NCBI RefSeq assembly: GCF_014651675.1
Contig: NZ_BMXI01000001.1
Span: forward strand, 313,968 to 377,967
DNA length: 64,000 nt
From: Roseibacillus persicicus
GTDB taxonomy: Bacteria > Verrucomicrobiota > Verrucomicrobiia > Verrucomicrobiales > Akkermansiaceae
Direction of reading: 5' to 3'
The position numbers and the translations under genes are program-made. The notes beneath the pieces were generated by a model that was not told the DNA's origin, did not search any database, and worked only from the letters and a program-made list of their open reading frames with translations. Positions 1 through 8,804 of this stretch are shown here, one piece after another. How positions within the stretch are numbered: the stretch's first letter is position 1; each line of letters begins with the position of its first letter.

Positions 1-39
1 CCAGCCTTTGGCTCTCAGGAGCTTCTCTATCTTCCCCCT

Positions 40-2043
40 CTACTCCTCTTTGCTCGAGGGTGTGATGGTAATCGGAACGCGAGCCAGGGTGCGGCGATCT
101 TGGGCTGCTATGTAGCGAATCTCAGCCTCTCCAGCCTCGTCTGGGGCCTCAATCCCGGCAGGTGACTCTGCGTTGGCGTAGACATACTTCAGCCACTTCT
201 TCTCGGGAGTGTTTTTGGGCACGATGGTGATGAAGTCGCCCTGATTATTGGGCGCGGTCCACTCGACGTTCACCTTGCTCCCAGCTTCGGCGCTGGCGGC
301 CGCCGTGAGCACGATGGTCGGGGCTTCGATGGTGATGGGAATGCGAGCGAGGGTGTCGCGACCTTGACCTGCAATGTAGCGGATTTCCGCCTCCCCCGCA
401 TCGAGGGGCGCGGCGACCTTTAGGGGCGAACCGATATCGGTGTAGGCATACTTTGCCCATTTCTTCTCGGGCAAGTCCTTGGGCACCACGGTTATAAAAT
501 CGCCCGCGTTGTTCGGCCCCGTCCACTCGATTTCCACATCCGATCCCGCGACGATGGTTTCGGGAGCAGACAAGGTCACGGTCGCTTCGGTGAGCTCAAT
601 ATCGACCCGAGCAAGGGTTTCGCGCCCCTGACCCACGATGTAGCGAATCTCGGCAGCGCCCGGGGTCATGGGAGCTTGGATTTGGGCCGGCTGATTTTTC
701 TCATCGGCATAGGCATACTTCGCCCACTTTTTCTCGGGGGTGTCCTTGGTCACGATGGTGATGAAATCTCCCGGCGTCATGGGGCCCGTCCACTCCACGG
801 GCACGGTCGAGCCGACGACTACGGACTCGGGCGCGGAAAGAGTCGCCGCAGCTTCGGTGAGAAGAATGTCCGCGCGAGCCAGCGTGGTGCGATCCTGACC
901 CAAAAGATAGCGAATCTCGCAGGGACCTGCGGTGGGCAGACCCGCGACTTTGACCACGGACTCACCCGGCTTGACGTAGGCGTATTTGGCCCAGGTTTTC
1001 TCTTCGGCATCCTTGCTGACGATGGTGATGAAGTCCCCGGGATAGGCAGGACCAGTCCACGTGATCTCCACCTGCGAGGCAGCAGTCGCTTCAGTCGCCG
1101 CGCTCACAGTCGCGGTCACGGCGGTCAACTCGATGGGACGGCACCCCAAGGTCTTGCGGGTTTGTCCGGAAAGATAGCGAATCTCGGCTTTCTGAGGGTC
1201 GGGAAGCGCGGTGATTTCCACCGGACTGCCATCCCGCGTGTAGCTGTAGTTGTCCCAGAGCCGCTCTTCGGTGTCGATGGGAACAATGGTGATGAAGTCT
1301 CGCTCATGCCCCTTGCCCTCTCCTTCGAACGCAAAGCCCACTTCGAAGCGCGCCCCCGCAGCAACTGTATCGGGTGCTGTTAGAGTAACCGGATTCTCCA
1401 GGATGGGCTCCACTTCCACCTCTTCCTCGGGCGTGACGATAGTGTCGACCGCCATTCCAATCGCGGTGGCCAGCGACGCGGCATCTCCAGCAGGCAAGAA
1501 CTGTCCTCCAGTCTCGGTCGCCAGACATTCCACGGTGAGGGCGTCCTTGGCCGTGAGGTCAAAGGCCACGACATGCGCGGTGAAGTCGATGCCTTGCTCC
1601 TCCAACATCTTGGCGGTGGCACAAGGATCGCGGTCGCAGTTCTCCAGCCCATCGGTGACGAGAATCACGGAGCTTTTCTCCTCCGCGAAATTAAGGGCCT
1701 GCGCCGCGAACTCGACCGAAGCAGTGAGGGGTGTCTTTCCCTTGGGCACAATGTTGTTCACCGTGTCCTGAAACTTCGCGCGATCCACCTTTCCCGGAGG
1801 AATGAGAAGCTCGATGTCATCGCAATCCCCTTCCCGCCGATGACCATAGGCCACCAGCCCTAATTCCAAGTCCGAAGGCAAGTCGGCCAAGAGCTCGGCG
1901 ATGACATCGCGCGCAATTTCGATTTTGGCCTTTCCTTCAATCTGACCCCACATGCTGCCCGAGGCATCGAGCACGATGATCGCTTGAGGGGTATCGCCTA
2001 GGGAGAAGGTAGCCGTGGCGAGTAAGGTGAATAGAGTTTTCAT
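40..2043 (-). CDS. Exported von Willebrand factor A domain protein with five tandem beta-sandwich repeats
   Basis: The 667-residue product begins with a short signal-like segment (residues 1-16). It is followed at once by a VWA domain carrying the metal-ion-dependent adhesion motif D26-x-S28-x-S30 (LDASGSMWG) and a later TDGLENC segment. From about residue 215 to the end there are five copies of a ~90-residue unit, each with a WTGP-type strand, a GDFITIV-type strand, a KWAKYAY-type strand and an AEIRY(I/L)xGQ-R-TLAR ending. The first copy is the most divergent (EGKGHERDFITIV). Such repeats follow VWA domains in exported proteins of several phyla and probably form Ig-like modules that extend the VWA head from the surface; that role is inferred. 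No transmembrane or sorting segment is visible at the C-terminus. The gene stands alone, divergent from nadB. Confidence 0.85.
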   Translation of the reverse strand: MKTLFTLLATATFSLGDTPQAIIVLDASGSMWGQIEGKAKIEIARDVIAELLADLPSDLELGLVAYGHRREGDCDDIELLIPPGKVDRAKFQDTVNNIVPKGKTPLTASVEFAAQALNFAEEKSSVILVTDGLENCDRDPCATAKMLEEQGIDFTAHVVAFDLTAKDALTVECLATETGGQFLPAGDAASLATAIGMAVDTIVTPEEEVEVEPILENPVTLTAPDTVAAGARFEVGFAFEGEGKGHERDFITIVPIDTEERLWDNYSYTRDGSPVEITALPDPQKAEIRYLSGQTRKTLGCRPIELTAVTATVSAATEATAASQVEITWTGPAYPGDFITIVSKDAEEKTWAKYAYVKPGESVVKVAGLPTAGPCEIRYLLGQDRTTLARADILLTEAAATLSAPESVVVGSTVPVEWTGPMTPGDFITIVTKDTPEKKWAKYAYADEKNQPAQIQAPMTPGAAEIRYIVGQGRETLARVDIELTEATVTLSAPETIVAGSDVEIEWTGPNNAGDFITVVPKDLPEKKWAKYAYTDIGSPLKVAAPLDAGEAEIRYIAGQGRDTLARIPITIEAPTIVLTAAASAEAGSKVNVEWTAPNNQGDFITIVPKNTPEKKWLKYVYANAESPAGIEAPDEAGEAEIRYIAAQDRRTLARVPITITPSSKEE

Positions 2044-2455
2044 GAGAAGAAGTCTGTCGGGTTGTGAGATTGCTTATGAGAATCGGATTCTTGATTGTTC
2101 GAATGGAAGAGAACAAAGAGTGAGAACTCCAAGAACCGAGATCAGGTGAAACCATTCTCAAGAAAGTGTCACATTCACTCAACTTCTGGAGATCCCCATC
2201 AACTTACTAAAAGCAAAAAAGTATATCTTCTTCCATCCAAAACCTGGGAAAAAGCACAGTCTATCTGCAGACCAAACAGGCAGCTTCATCCCAACGCCAT
2301 ATTGTCAAAAACAGCGGCAGCTTTTCGCAACTGCTGACCACAGGAGTCCCCTCACCCGAAAAGACTTTGGAACAACAGGGAAAATCCCCTCATTGAGGAA
2401 AATCTAGCCTCTTTCTTTTCCCGAAAATCGGCTAAAGTGGCCCTCCAACAACCCT
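2044..2455. promoter_or_regulatory. Divergent intergenic region between the VWA gene and nadB
   Basis: About 410 bases separate the two divergent start codons. The stretch is clearly more AT-rich than its flanks, as expected for two promoters. No convincing coding frame, RNA gene or strong inverted repeat is seen; an 80-codon open frame at 2095-2337 has no family resemblance and no obvious ribosome binding site. Confidence 0.4.
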
Positions 2456-4072
2456 ATGACCGATTTTCTCGTCCTTGGCTCCGGAATTGCGGGCCTCTCT
2501 TTTGCCATCAAGGCGGCCGCGCATGGCAGCGTCACCGTCATTACCAAGGGCAAGCTCCTGAACTCCAACACCGCATGGGCGCAAGGCGGGATCTCCGCCC
2601 TCCTCCCGCCGGGGCTTCGCGAACCGGGCGACTCCTTGGAAAAGCACCTCGCCGACACTCTCGATGCCGGAGCGGGGCTTTGCCACGAGGACGCCACCCG
2701 CACCATCTTGGAAGAAGGAGCCGAAACCATTGAGGAGCTGGTCGCGTGGGGCACGGACTTTGATAAGGATGAAAATGATCCCACCCGATTCTCCCTCGGC
2801 AAAGAGGGCGGGCATTCCCAGCGCCGGATTCTGCATGCCAAGGACACCACTGGTCGCGAGATTGCGGAGTCCCTCGTAGAGACCGCCCGCCAGACCCCGA
2901 ACCTGACTCTCCTGGAAGACCACTTCGCCATCGACCTGGTCACCACGGCCAAGTTGGGCTCGGCGACTGAAGACCGGGTGCTGGGAGCCTATGTGCTGGA
3001 TAAGGAGACGGGAGAGGTGAAAATCTTTCGCTCGGACCGGGTTGTTCTGGCGACGGGAGGATGCGGGAAAACCTATCTCTACACCACCAATCCCGACTCC
3101 GCCACCGGCGATGGGCTGGCGATGGCGTGGCGAGCCGGCGCGACCATTGCGAATATGGAGTTCGTGCAATTTCACCCCACCTGCTTCTACAACCCCGGCG
3201 CCACTGGTCCCGAGGCCCGCTCTTTCCTCGTCTCCGAAGCAGTGCGCGGCGAGGGTGCCAAGCTGATCAATGCGGAAGGCCACGAGTTCGTAAAAGACCA
3301 CGACGAACGCGGCTCGCTCGCTCCCCGGGACATTGTCGCCCGAGCCATCGACCACGAGCTCAAGAAAACCGGAGCCCCCTGTGTCTACTTGGATGTTCGT
3401 TCGCTGGGAGACCACTTTGCGGAACGCTTTCCCTTCATCCACCGGACCTTGGTCGACTTTGGCCACGATGCCACCCAAGACCCCATCCCCGTTGTTCCGG
3501 CTGCACACTATCAATGCGGTGGGGTGCAAACCGACATCGAGGGCAAGACCACCATTCGCGGCCTCTTTGCCATCGGAGAAGTCGCTTGCACCGGTCTGCA
3601 CGGGGCCAACCGTTTGGCATCTAACAGCTTGTTAGAAGGCAACGTGATGGCGCGCCGGGCCCTCGCGGAGATCCTGCGACTTTATCCTCCCGGCAAAGAC
3701 ACTCTCCCCGCCCCAGACATCCCGGATTGGGAATACGGGGACACCGCCGCCCCTGACGAGCTGGTCAACATTTACCACAACTGGGATGAGCTGCGCCGCA
3801 CGATGCAGGACTATGTGTCCATCGTGCGCACCGACAATCGTCTCCGTCGCGCCTCCACCCGACTCCGCAATCTCAAGAAAGAAGTCCGCGAATTCTATTG
3901 GGGTCATCGCGTCAATCCCGACATCCTCGAGCTTCGCAATCTCGTCGCCTGCGCGTCACTCATCATCGATTGCGCCATTCGCCGAAAGGAGTCACGCGGA
4001 ATCCATTACACCCTGGACTATCCTGAACCACGGGAAAGTTTCCAGCGGGATACCGTTCTCCGAAGATTCTAG
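2456..4072 (+). CDS. nadB: L-aspartate oxidase
   Basis: L-aspartate oxidase oxidises L-aspartate to iminoaspartate with FAD, the first step of de novo NAD synthesis; quinolinate synthase (NadA) then uses the product. The 538-residue length is normal for the family. The FAD-binding fold starts at the N-terminus (LVLGSGIAGLS, GxGxxG at residues 8-13). Family signatures follow: NTAWAQGGI, GGHSQRRILHAKDTTG, LATGGCGKTYLYTTNPDSATGDG, EFVQFHPT, GLFAIGEVACTGLHGANRLASNSLLEG. A helical C-terminal domain ends the protein. These favour NadB over fumarate reductase or succinate dehydrogenase flavoproteins; no iron-sulfur or membrane subunit gene lies beside it. NadA and NadC are not in the window. Start chosen at the ATG directly before the Rossmann strand. 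Confidence 0.95.
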   Translation: MTDFLVLGSGIAGLSFAIKAAAHGSVTVITKGKLLNSNTAWAQGGISALLPPGLREPGDSLEKHLADTLDAGAGLCHEDATRTILEEGAETIEELVAWGTDFDKDENDPTRFSLGKEGGHSQRRILHAKDTTGREIAESLVETARQTPNLTLLEDHFAIDLVTTAKLGSATEDRVLGAYVLDKETGEVKIFRSDRVVLATGGCGKTYLYTTNPDSATGDGLAMAWRAGATIANMEFVQFHPTCFYNPGATGPEARSFLVSEAVRGEGAKLINAEGHEFVKDHDERGSLAPRDIVARAIDHELKKTGAPCVYLDVRSLGDHFAERFPFIHRTLVDFGHDATQDPIPVVPAAHYQCGGVQTDIEGKTTIRGLFAIGEVACTGLHGANRLASNSLLEGNVMARRALAEILRLYPPGKDTLPAPDIPDWEYGDTAAPDELVNIYHNWDELRRTMQDYVSIVRTDNRLRRASTRLRNLKKEVREFYWGHRVNPDILELRNLVACASLIIDCAIRRKESRGIHYTLDYPEPRESFQRDTVLRRF

Positions 4073-4130
4073 ATTTTTTGGAAAACACGGTCGACGAACT
4101 CCGGTTGAAATGACTATGCTACTGAAGATT

Positions 4131-4343
4131 ATGAAGAATACATTTCTCATTCTAGCTAGTCTTGCCGCCCTCGGCTTGGTTTCGTGCACGGGTCAATTGG
4201 GCTACGGTCAAATGACTCCACGCGTCAATGTGGAAGAGGTCGAGCGCCAAGAAGCCGTGACCCCCACCCCCAACCCCACCGGGGTGCAAGGATATGACGA
4301 CCGCTTTGGCGGCTTCCACGGATACGGCCGCAACTACTACTAG
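4131..4343 (+). CDS. Small lipoprotein, ~70 aa
   Basis: A short exported protein beginning MKNTFLILASLAALG and then the lipobox LVSC, followed by a polar, proline- and tyrosine-rich tail ending GYGRNYY. Signal peptidase II would lipidate the cysteine of LVSC and leave a mature peptide of about 50 residues. In-frame ATG codons at 4110 and 4116 would lengthen the n-region only; 4131 gives the most typical lipoprotein signal. No family is recognised. It lies 60 bases after nadB and 40 bases before another small lipoprotein, so the two may share a transcript ending at the hairpin at 4669-4703. Confidence 0.7.
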   Translation: MKNTFLILASLAALGLVSCTGQLGYGQMTPRVNVEEVERQEAVTPTPNPTGVQGYDDRFGGFHGYGRNYY

Positions 4344-4383
4344 TCAGTCAAAACAATCCAACCTCAACAACATACGAACCAAG

Positions 4384-4644
4384 ATGAAAAAACTACTTCT
4401 AATCGTTCCCATCGCAGCACTTGCCAGTTGCTCGTCTGTCCAAAATGCTTCCGTTGCCGACCTCAATGGTGACGGGGTTATCTCCGATGCTGAGTTCAAG
4501 CAGTCCGGCAAACAAAACTACGTGCAGCGCGACAACGTGCGGACCGAGTCCATGAAGCGCCAAAACGCAGTTGATACCGTGACCGACGCCAGCCGTGCGG
4601 TATGGGGAGTTCGCTCACTCAAGGGTGCCTTCCAAAGCTTCTAA
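4384..4644 (+). CDS. Small lipoprotein with a single EF-hand loop
   Basis: An 86-residue product with a lipoprotein signal (MKKLLLIVPIAALASC, lipobox LASC). Soon after the lipidated cysteine comes a complete 12-residue EF-hand loop, DLNGDGVISDAE, with acidic or amide residues at positions 1, 3, 5 and 12 and glycine at 6, so calcium binding is plausible. The remainder is polar and ends in RSLKGAFQSF. Single EF-hand or dockerin-like loops are common in exported proteins of this phylum, but this protein has no second loop to pair with. It probably sits in a membrane facing the periplasm. A rho-independent terminator follows within 30 bases. Confidence 0.75.
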   Translation: MKKLLLIVPIAALASCSSVQNASVADLNGDGVISDAEFKQSGKQNYVQRDNVRTESMKRQNAVDTVTDASRAVWGVRSLKGAFQSF

Positions 4645-4668
4645 CACTTAACTTCTCCATTGAGGTGA

Positions 4669-4703
4669 AATCCGGTGAGCCGAACAGGCCACCGGATTTT
4701 TTT
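4669..4703 (+). terminator. Rho-independent terminator after the small lipoprotein pair
   Basis: A perfect 9-bp stem (AATCCGGTG at 4669-4677 pairing with CACCGGATT at 4690-4698) with a 12-base loop, followed by a run of T to 4703. It ends the plus-strand nadB/lipoprotein transcript just before the convergent gene at 4708. Confidence 0.85.
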
Positions 4704-4707
4704 GTAT

Positions 4708-5544
4708 CTATCGGACTCTTTTAACCCGCAGGAGAAAGATCCTTTTCTTCTCAGCATCAATTCCACCCTCCACTCTTCCCACCGCCATCATCCCGGTGAG
4801 AGTCCACGCCCCGTCTTTCACCCGAAAGGAACTGTTCAAGCGGGAGCTGGTAAAGATCGGCATGGTCAGCGCGCCGTCCTGCCAGCTGGATTCCCCCGCC
4901 AATTGCACCATCTCGGGAGCCCAGCGCACATCCCAGGTTCCCTCCTCCGCCTCCACGGTGCGAACTTCGGTTTCAGTCGTCGATCCCGTATTGCGAGTCT
5001 CGAACGCCGTGGGGGTGGCGTCGTTGGCCACCTCCTGCAGGAAACGCAAGGCGATGTCTTTGCCCGGCACAGGCTCACTGGCAGCTTCCTCCTGAGTGAT
5101 GCTGGCAAGTATCTGGGGGACCTCCGGGAGCTCATATTCGGTAGGATAAATGGTCTCCGCAATCCCCTCCGCCGAGGCCGTGATTCCCGCATCAGCCCGA
5201 AGCGCGCAAGTATCGACCAGTTCGACCTCCTTTTTCGCGGCCAATTTGAGGAGCGCGGCTCTCAATGCGACCACATCTTCCTCATATTCATCCAGCAGTT
5301 CCACGGCTTTGAGAGCACTAATCTCGTAGATCTCGCTGCGGATCAACAAGGTGGCAGTCACGCGATCTTTCCGTTCGGGAGAAATTCCACCGGAATAGCC
5401 CAGCCCCCCACCCAGCGTGGTATCGTCAGCAAAAGGGTCGTTCGAAGCCTGATTTCCCGCCGTTTTCGGCTCGGCGTCCTGCCCCCAAGCCCAGCCGCAA
5501 CAAACAAAAGCACCCCACAACACGGTCGACTTGATGGTTCCCAT
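4708..5544 (-). CDS. Exported orphan protein resembling the C-terminal part of a secretin
   Basis: The 278-residue protein has an N-terminal signal-like segment (MGTIKSTVLWGAFVCCGWAWGQ). Several stretches recall secretin proteins of type II/IV systems as found in this phylum: TIYPTEYELP (131-140), FETRNTGSTTE (181-191), a strand pair around WDVRWAPEMVQLAG, then PIFTSSRLNSS (229-239) and DGAWTLTGMM (244-253). In true secretins these come just before and within the outer-membrane ring domain, in proteins of 600 residues or more. Here the N0/N1 domains are absent and the pore region is very short, so it is unlikely to form a channel alone. It could be a decayed secretin, a partner that co-assembles, or a repurposed periplasmic protein. 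The family link is from motif memory only. Confidence 0.55.
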   Translation of the reverse strand: MGTIKSTVLWGAFVCCGWAWGQDAEPKTAGNQASNDPFADDTTLGGGLGYSGGISPERKDRVTATLLIRSEIYEISALKAVELLDEYEEDVVALRAALLKLAAKKEVELVDTCALRADAGITASAEGIAETIYPTEYELPEVPQILASITQEEAASEPVPGKDIALRFLQEVANDATPTAFETRNTGSTTETEVRTVEAEEGTWDVRWAPEMVQLAGESSWQDGALTMPIFTSSRLNSSFRVKDGAWTLTGMMAVGRVEGGIDAEKKRIFLLRVKRVR

Positions 5545-5642
5545 TCTGCTTGGACGAGCCCGAGTCTCCGCGCTTCAAATTTTCTCCTAAAATCTGCGTT
5601 CCTCTGCGGCCATCTCCGGTTAAGCTGCCGCCCGACACCACA

Positions 5643-7007
5643 ATGCCTACTCAAATCGGACTCATCTCCCTTGGTTGCGCCAAGAACCTCATCGACTCGG
5701 AAATCATGCTCGGACATCTGCGCAATGATGGCATGACCCTGATCCCCGATCCCGAACTGGCGGATGTGCTCATCATCAACACCTGCTCCTTCATCGATGT
5801 CGCCAAGGACGAGTCCGTCGGCACCATCATCGAGGCCGTCAATGACCGCGCGGAAGACCCCGCCCGCGAAAAGCAGAAGATCATCGTGGCAGGCTGCCTC
5901 TCCCAACGCTTCCAGAAAGACCTTCCCGGACTCTTGCCCGAGGTCGACGCCTTCATCGGTCTCGACCAAATCGAAAGCGTGACCTCCATCGTGCGACAGG
6001 CTTTGGAAAAAGATGCCGACGCGGCCTCCATCGATACCGTCACCGCCAAGTCCCGCTACATCCCCGACTACAAGACCCCGCGCTTTCGCCTGACGCCTAA
6101 CCACATGGCCTACCTAAAGATTGCGGAAGGCTGCAACCACACCTGCGCCTTCTGCATCATCCCCAAGATTCGTGGTCAGCACCGCTCGCGGACCCAGGAC
6201 TCGGTCGTGCAAGAGGCCAAGGGGCTCATTGCCAGCGGGGTGAAAGAGATCAACCTCATCTCCCAGGACACTACCTACTTCGGGATGGATCTGTGGGAAG
6301 GCAAGCGCCCCAACCCGACCTCCGGAGTGGATTCCAGTCGCGGCGACTCCCTCGCCTCCCTGCTACGCGCGCTCAACGATTTGGAAGGCGACTTCTGGAT
6401 CCGGATTCTCTACACCCACCCCGCCCACTGGTCGGACGAGCTCATCCAGACCATCGCGGAATGCCCCAAGGTGGCTCGCTATGTGGATATTCCCTTACAG
6501 CACATCAGCGACCACATGCTCAAGCTGATGAACCGCAAGACCGACGGACAATACATTCGCGACCTCTTGCAACGCATGCGCGACGGCATCCCCGATCTCG
6601 CCATTCGCACCACCTTCATCACCGGCTTCCCCAACGAGACTCAAGCCGATCACGACGAGCTGTTAGAGTTCATCAACACCTTCCAGTTCGAGCGTTGCGG
6701 CATCTTCCAGTATTCCAAGGAAGAAGGAACGCGCGCCTTTAAACATGAGGGTCACATCAACCACATGACCATCAAGAAACGCCATCGCGAGCTCACCAGT
6801 GCCATCGACAAGATCGCCCAGAAAGTGAACGACAAGGCCTTGGGCAAAACGATTCGCGTATTGGTGGAGGAAGAAGGAATCGCCCGCAGCATGTGGGATG
6901 CCCCCGACATTGACGGCCGCGTCTTCGTCCCCATGGACGCCCCCGTCGGCGAGTTCATCGACGTCACCGTCACCGACCAACGCGGCTACGACCTCATCGC
7001 AAAGTAG
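5643..7007 (+). CDS. rimO: Ribosomal protein uS12 methylthiotransferase RimO
   Basis: RimO methylthiolates the conserved aspartate of ribosomal protein S12 using S-adenosylmethionine and two [4Fe-4S] clusters. The 454-residue protein has the three domains of the family. The N-terminal MTTase domain holds three cluster cysteines, C12 (ISLGCAKN), C48 (INTCSFID) and C85 (VAGCLSQR). The radical-SAM domain has the C164-x3-C168-x2-C171 motif (CNHTCAFC). A C-terminal TRAM domain ends the protein. The ISLGCAKNLIDSE start is typical of RimO rather than the tRNA-modifying MiaB. The ATG at 5643 places this motif directly at the N-terminus; an upstream in-frame ATG at 5550 would add an atypical extension. 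The gene diverges from the secretin-like gene. Confidence 0.95.
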   Translation: MPTQIGLISLGCAKNLIDSEIMLGHLRNDGMTLIPDPELADVLIINTCSFIDVAKDESVGTIIEAVNDRAEDPAREKQKIIVAGCLSQRFQKDLPGLLPEVDAFIGLDQIESVTSIVRQALEKDADAASIDTVTAKSRYIPDYKTPRFRLTPNHMAYLKIAEGCNHTCAFCIIPKIRGQHRSRTQDSVVQEAKGLIASGVKEINLISQDTTYFGMDLWEGKRPNPTSGVDSSRGDSLASLLRALNDLEGDFWIRILYTHPAHWSDELIQTIAECPKVARYVDIPLQHISDHMLKLMNRKTDGQYIRDLLQRMRDGIPDLAIRTTFITGFPNETQADHDELLEFINTFQFERCGIFQYSKEEGTRAFKHEGHINHMTIKKRHRELTSAIDKIAQKVNDKALGKTIRVLVEEEGIARSMWDAPDIDGRVFVPMDAPVGEFIDVTVTDQRGYDLIAK

Positions 7008-7076
7008 CAGACCCCAAGCAGCGGCAACCCTGCTCAAGAGCCAATCGAGTCCAATCGACCAGAACTCCGGGGAGGG

Positions 7077-7244
7077 CTTTCTGGAGTGCGCGCCGCTTGC
7101 TGCCGCTCTGAGGTTGATGGGTTCGTTCTGCAACGACCCCGGACCGAGCAAAGCTCGCTTGCTCGTCCTCCCTACCGCCACGAATTCAAAGAGAAAAAAC
7201 TCCCAAACGATCAGATCCCGCCCTCGCACTCTCGACGCTCCCCA
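7077..7244 (+). repeat. Composite intergenic repeat, part A, copy 1
   Basis: A ~168-base stretch that recurs in reverse complement at 11363-11533 with high similarity (shared stretches include CTGGAGTGCGCGCCGC and GCTCGTCCTCCCTACCGCC). It sits directly against a part-B palindromic element in both places, so A and B together make a ~300-base unit. No reading frame with family resemblance is present. Confidence 0.8.
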
Positions 7245-7375
7245 GTAGGGACCTTTTGACAAAAGGTCCGCGAGTGGTCTGGGGTGCTCGAACGGTTTTC
7301 TCGCGGACGCCGGCAGCAGACCCAAGGACCTTCCCCGAATATTCGCGGCTGTTTTGGCAAAACGGCCCTACCGAC
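7245..7375 (+). repeat. Palindromic intergenic repeat, part B, copy 1 (131 bp)
   Basis: The element starts GTAGGG and ends CCCTAC, giving terminal inverted ends. At the left end lies hairpin 1 (GGACCTTTTGAC then AAAAGGTCC) and at the right end hairpin 2 (GGCTGTTTTGGC then AAAACGGCC). Between them are CGCGAGTGGT and a conserved core with GCTCGAACGG and TCTCGCGGACGCCGG. An almost equal-sized copy follows 240 bases downstream. Confidence 0.85.
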
Positions 7376-7484
7376 GGAGCAGGGACATTCCTGTCCCTGG
7401 GACGGTCCGTCCACACCCAATCCATCCCAACGTAGCCTCTGACACCCCGAGTCTCTGCTCATGGACAAGAATGTCCACGCTCCG

Positions 7485-7615
7485 GTAGGGACCTTTTGAC
7501 AAAGGCTCCGCGAGTGGTCAGGGATGCTCGAACGGTTTTCTCGCGGACGCCGGCAGCAGGCCCAAGGACTTTCCCCCAACACTCGCGGCTGTTTGATCAA
7601 AACAGCCCTACCGAC
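7485..7615 (+). repeat. Palindromic intergenic repeat, part B, copy 2 (131 bp)
   Basis: Direct repeat of the element at 7245-7375, of the same length and order: GTAGGG end, CCTTTTGACAAAGG hairpin, conserved core, GGCTGTTTGATCAAAACAGCC hairpin and CCCTAC end. The 109-base spacer between the two copies holds two smaller hairpins, GGGACATTCCTGTCCC (7383-7398) and TGGACAAGAATGTCCA (7462-7477). The copy ends about 50 bases before the next start codon, so it may lie in that gene's 5' leader. Confidence 0.85.
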
Positions 7616-7667
7616 GGAGTCATTCCCAATTGTTCTCTCGCCAACACCCTGCCATCCTCGTAGCGCA

Positions 7668-8702
7668 ATGACTACCGCGCCCCCGCTCAGTGACACAGAG
7701 AAAGTTCACCTCTTTCATGAGCTCATGCGGATCCGCCGTTTCCAAGTTCGAGCACTTTTCCACTACAACGCGGGCCACATGGGAGGTTTTCTCCTTCTCA
7801 ACGCTGGACAAGAAGGCATTCCGGTCGCCCTCAAGAGCCTCATGAGCGAGCACGACCACCTGATTTGCGGCCCTCGCTCAATCGCCTATGCTCTCGCCAT
7901 GGGCGTTCCCGCCTCCAGCATCATGGCGGAGCTTTTCGGCAAGCTCGAAGGGTGCGCGCAGGGCAAAGGCGGAATGTTCGGGATCTTCGGACCCCAGCAT
8001 CACTTCCACGGCAGTTTCGCCAGTGCAGGGGCGCAAGCCCCCGTGGCCACCGGGCTCGCCTTTGCATTGAAATATCAGGAAAAGCCAGGCGTGGCGCTGT
8101 GTATCCTGGGCGATGGCGCCACCAACCAAGGAGCCTTTCACGAGGCCCTCAATCTGGCCTCCCTGTTCAATCTGCCGGTTGTGTTCGTGATTGAAAACAA
8201 CCAGTTCAGCATGGGCACCTCCGTCCCCCGACACTCGGCCCTCAAAACCAATTTTGCCCAACGTGCCGAGAATTATGATATGGCTTGGGATCTCATTGAG
8301 GACGGGAGCGACCTTTTGCTTCTACGTGATCGTCTCGCACCCGCTCTGGAGCGCGCCCGCCGCGAACATCGTCCTACCGTGGTCGAGATCAAAACCTATC
8401 GCTACTACGGATTCACAATCGCCGATGCCAACGCCAAGCGCTACCGAACGTCAGACGAAATCGAGTTTGAAAAGAAGCACCACGACCCGCTCACCAATTG
8501 GAAAAACCAACTCATCGCCTGCCAACTCCTCACCGAAAAAGAAGCGTTCGATCTATCGAAGCACTATCTAAAAGAAGCCGACGCCGCAGCCGTGTTAGCC
8601 AAGACCAGTCCCCCTCCCTCTGCGGACGACCTTCTTAAACACATCTACTGGGAGGTCGACCACCAGACCGGCCCGCTTTCGGGCCAGTATTTTTTCGAAT
8701 AA
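7668..8702 (+). CDS. Divergent pyruvate dehydrogenase E1-alpha-like protein
   Basis: A 344-residue protein of the thiamine-diphosphate-dependent E1-alpha family (oxidative decarboxylation of 2-oxoacids). The cofactor motif is intact: GDG at 148-150 through ENN at 176-178 (LGDGATNQGAFHEALNLAS). The C-terminal EADAAAVLAKTSP and YWEVD segments fit bacterial PdhA. Two active-site loops are altered. The usual YRDHGHAL loop reads CGPRSIAYAL (residues 67-76), and the RYYGHS loop reads RYYGFTIAD, so the conserved histidines are missing. No E1-beta, E2 or E3 gene is nearby, whereas E1-alpha normally pairs with E1-beta. It may be a paralogue with a new or lost activity. The ATG at 7668 is preferred because upstream in-frame sequence falls in the repeat element. 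Confidence 0.75.
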   Translation: MTTAPPLSDTEKVHLFHELMRIRRFQVRALFHYNAGHMGGFLLLNAGQEGIPVALKSLMSEHDHLICGPRSIAYALAMGVPASSIMAELFGKLEGCAQGKGGMFGIFGPQHHFHGSFASAGAQAPVATGLAFALKYQEKPGVALCILGDGATNQGAFHEALNLASLFNLPVVFVIENNQFSMGTSVPRHSALKTNFAQRAENYDMAWDLIEDGSDLLLLRDRLAPALERARREHRPTVVEIKTYRYYGFTIADANAKRYRTSDEIEFEKKHHDPLTNWKNQLIACQLLTEKEAFDLSKHYLKEADAAAVLAKTSPPPSADDLLKHIYWEVDHQTGPLSGQYFFE

Positions 8703-8804
8703 AAAGCTCACTCCAGCTCCAGCAACCTGCTCATCACGAGTCAAAAAGAGGCCGCTTTTTCAGCTGTCTACCAAGAGCATTTTTCGGCAAGATGAACGTG
8801 GAAC

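Noticed and set aside
676-1383. 235-codon open frame opposite the VWA gene
   Set aside because: Shadow of the repeat part of the VWA protein; composition rich in Arg, Gly and His without structure.
4675-5736. 353-codon open frame opposite the secretin-like gene
   Set aside because: Runs through a terminator and into rimO; no domain seen.
7008-7667. Riboswitch or RNA gene in the region before the E1-alpha-like gene
   Set aside because: The hairpins belong to the dispersed repeat, which also occurs beyond hemC in the opposite direction, so it is not a gene-specific leader.
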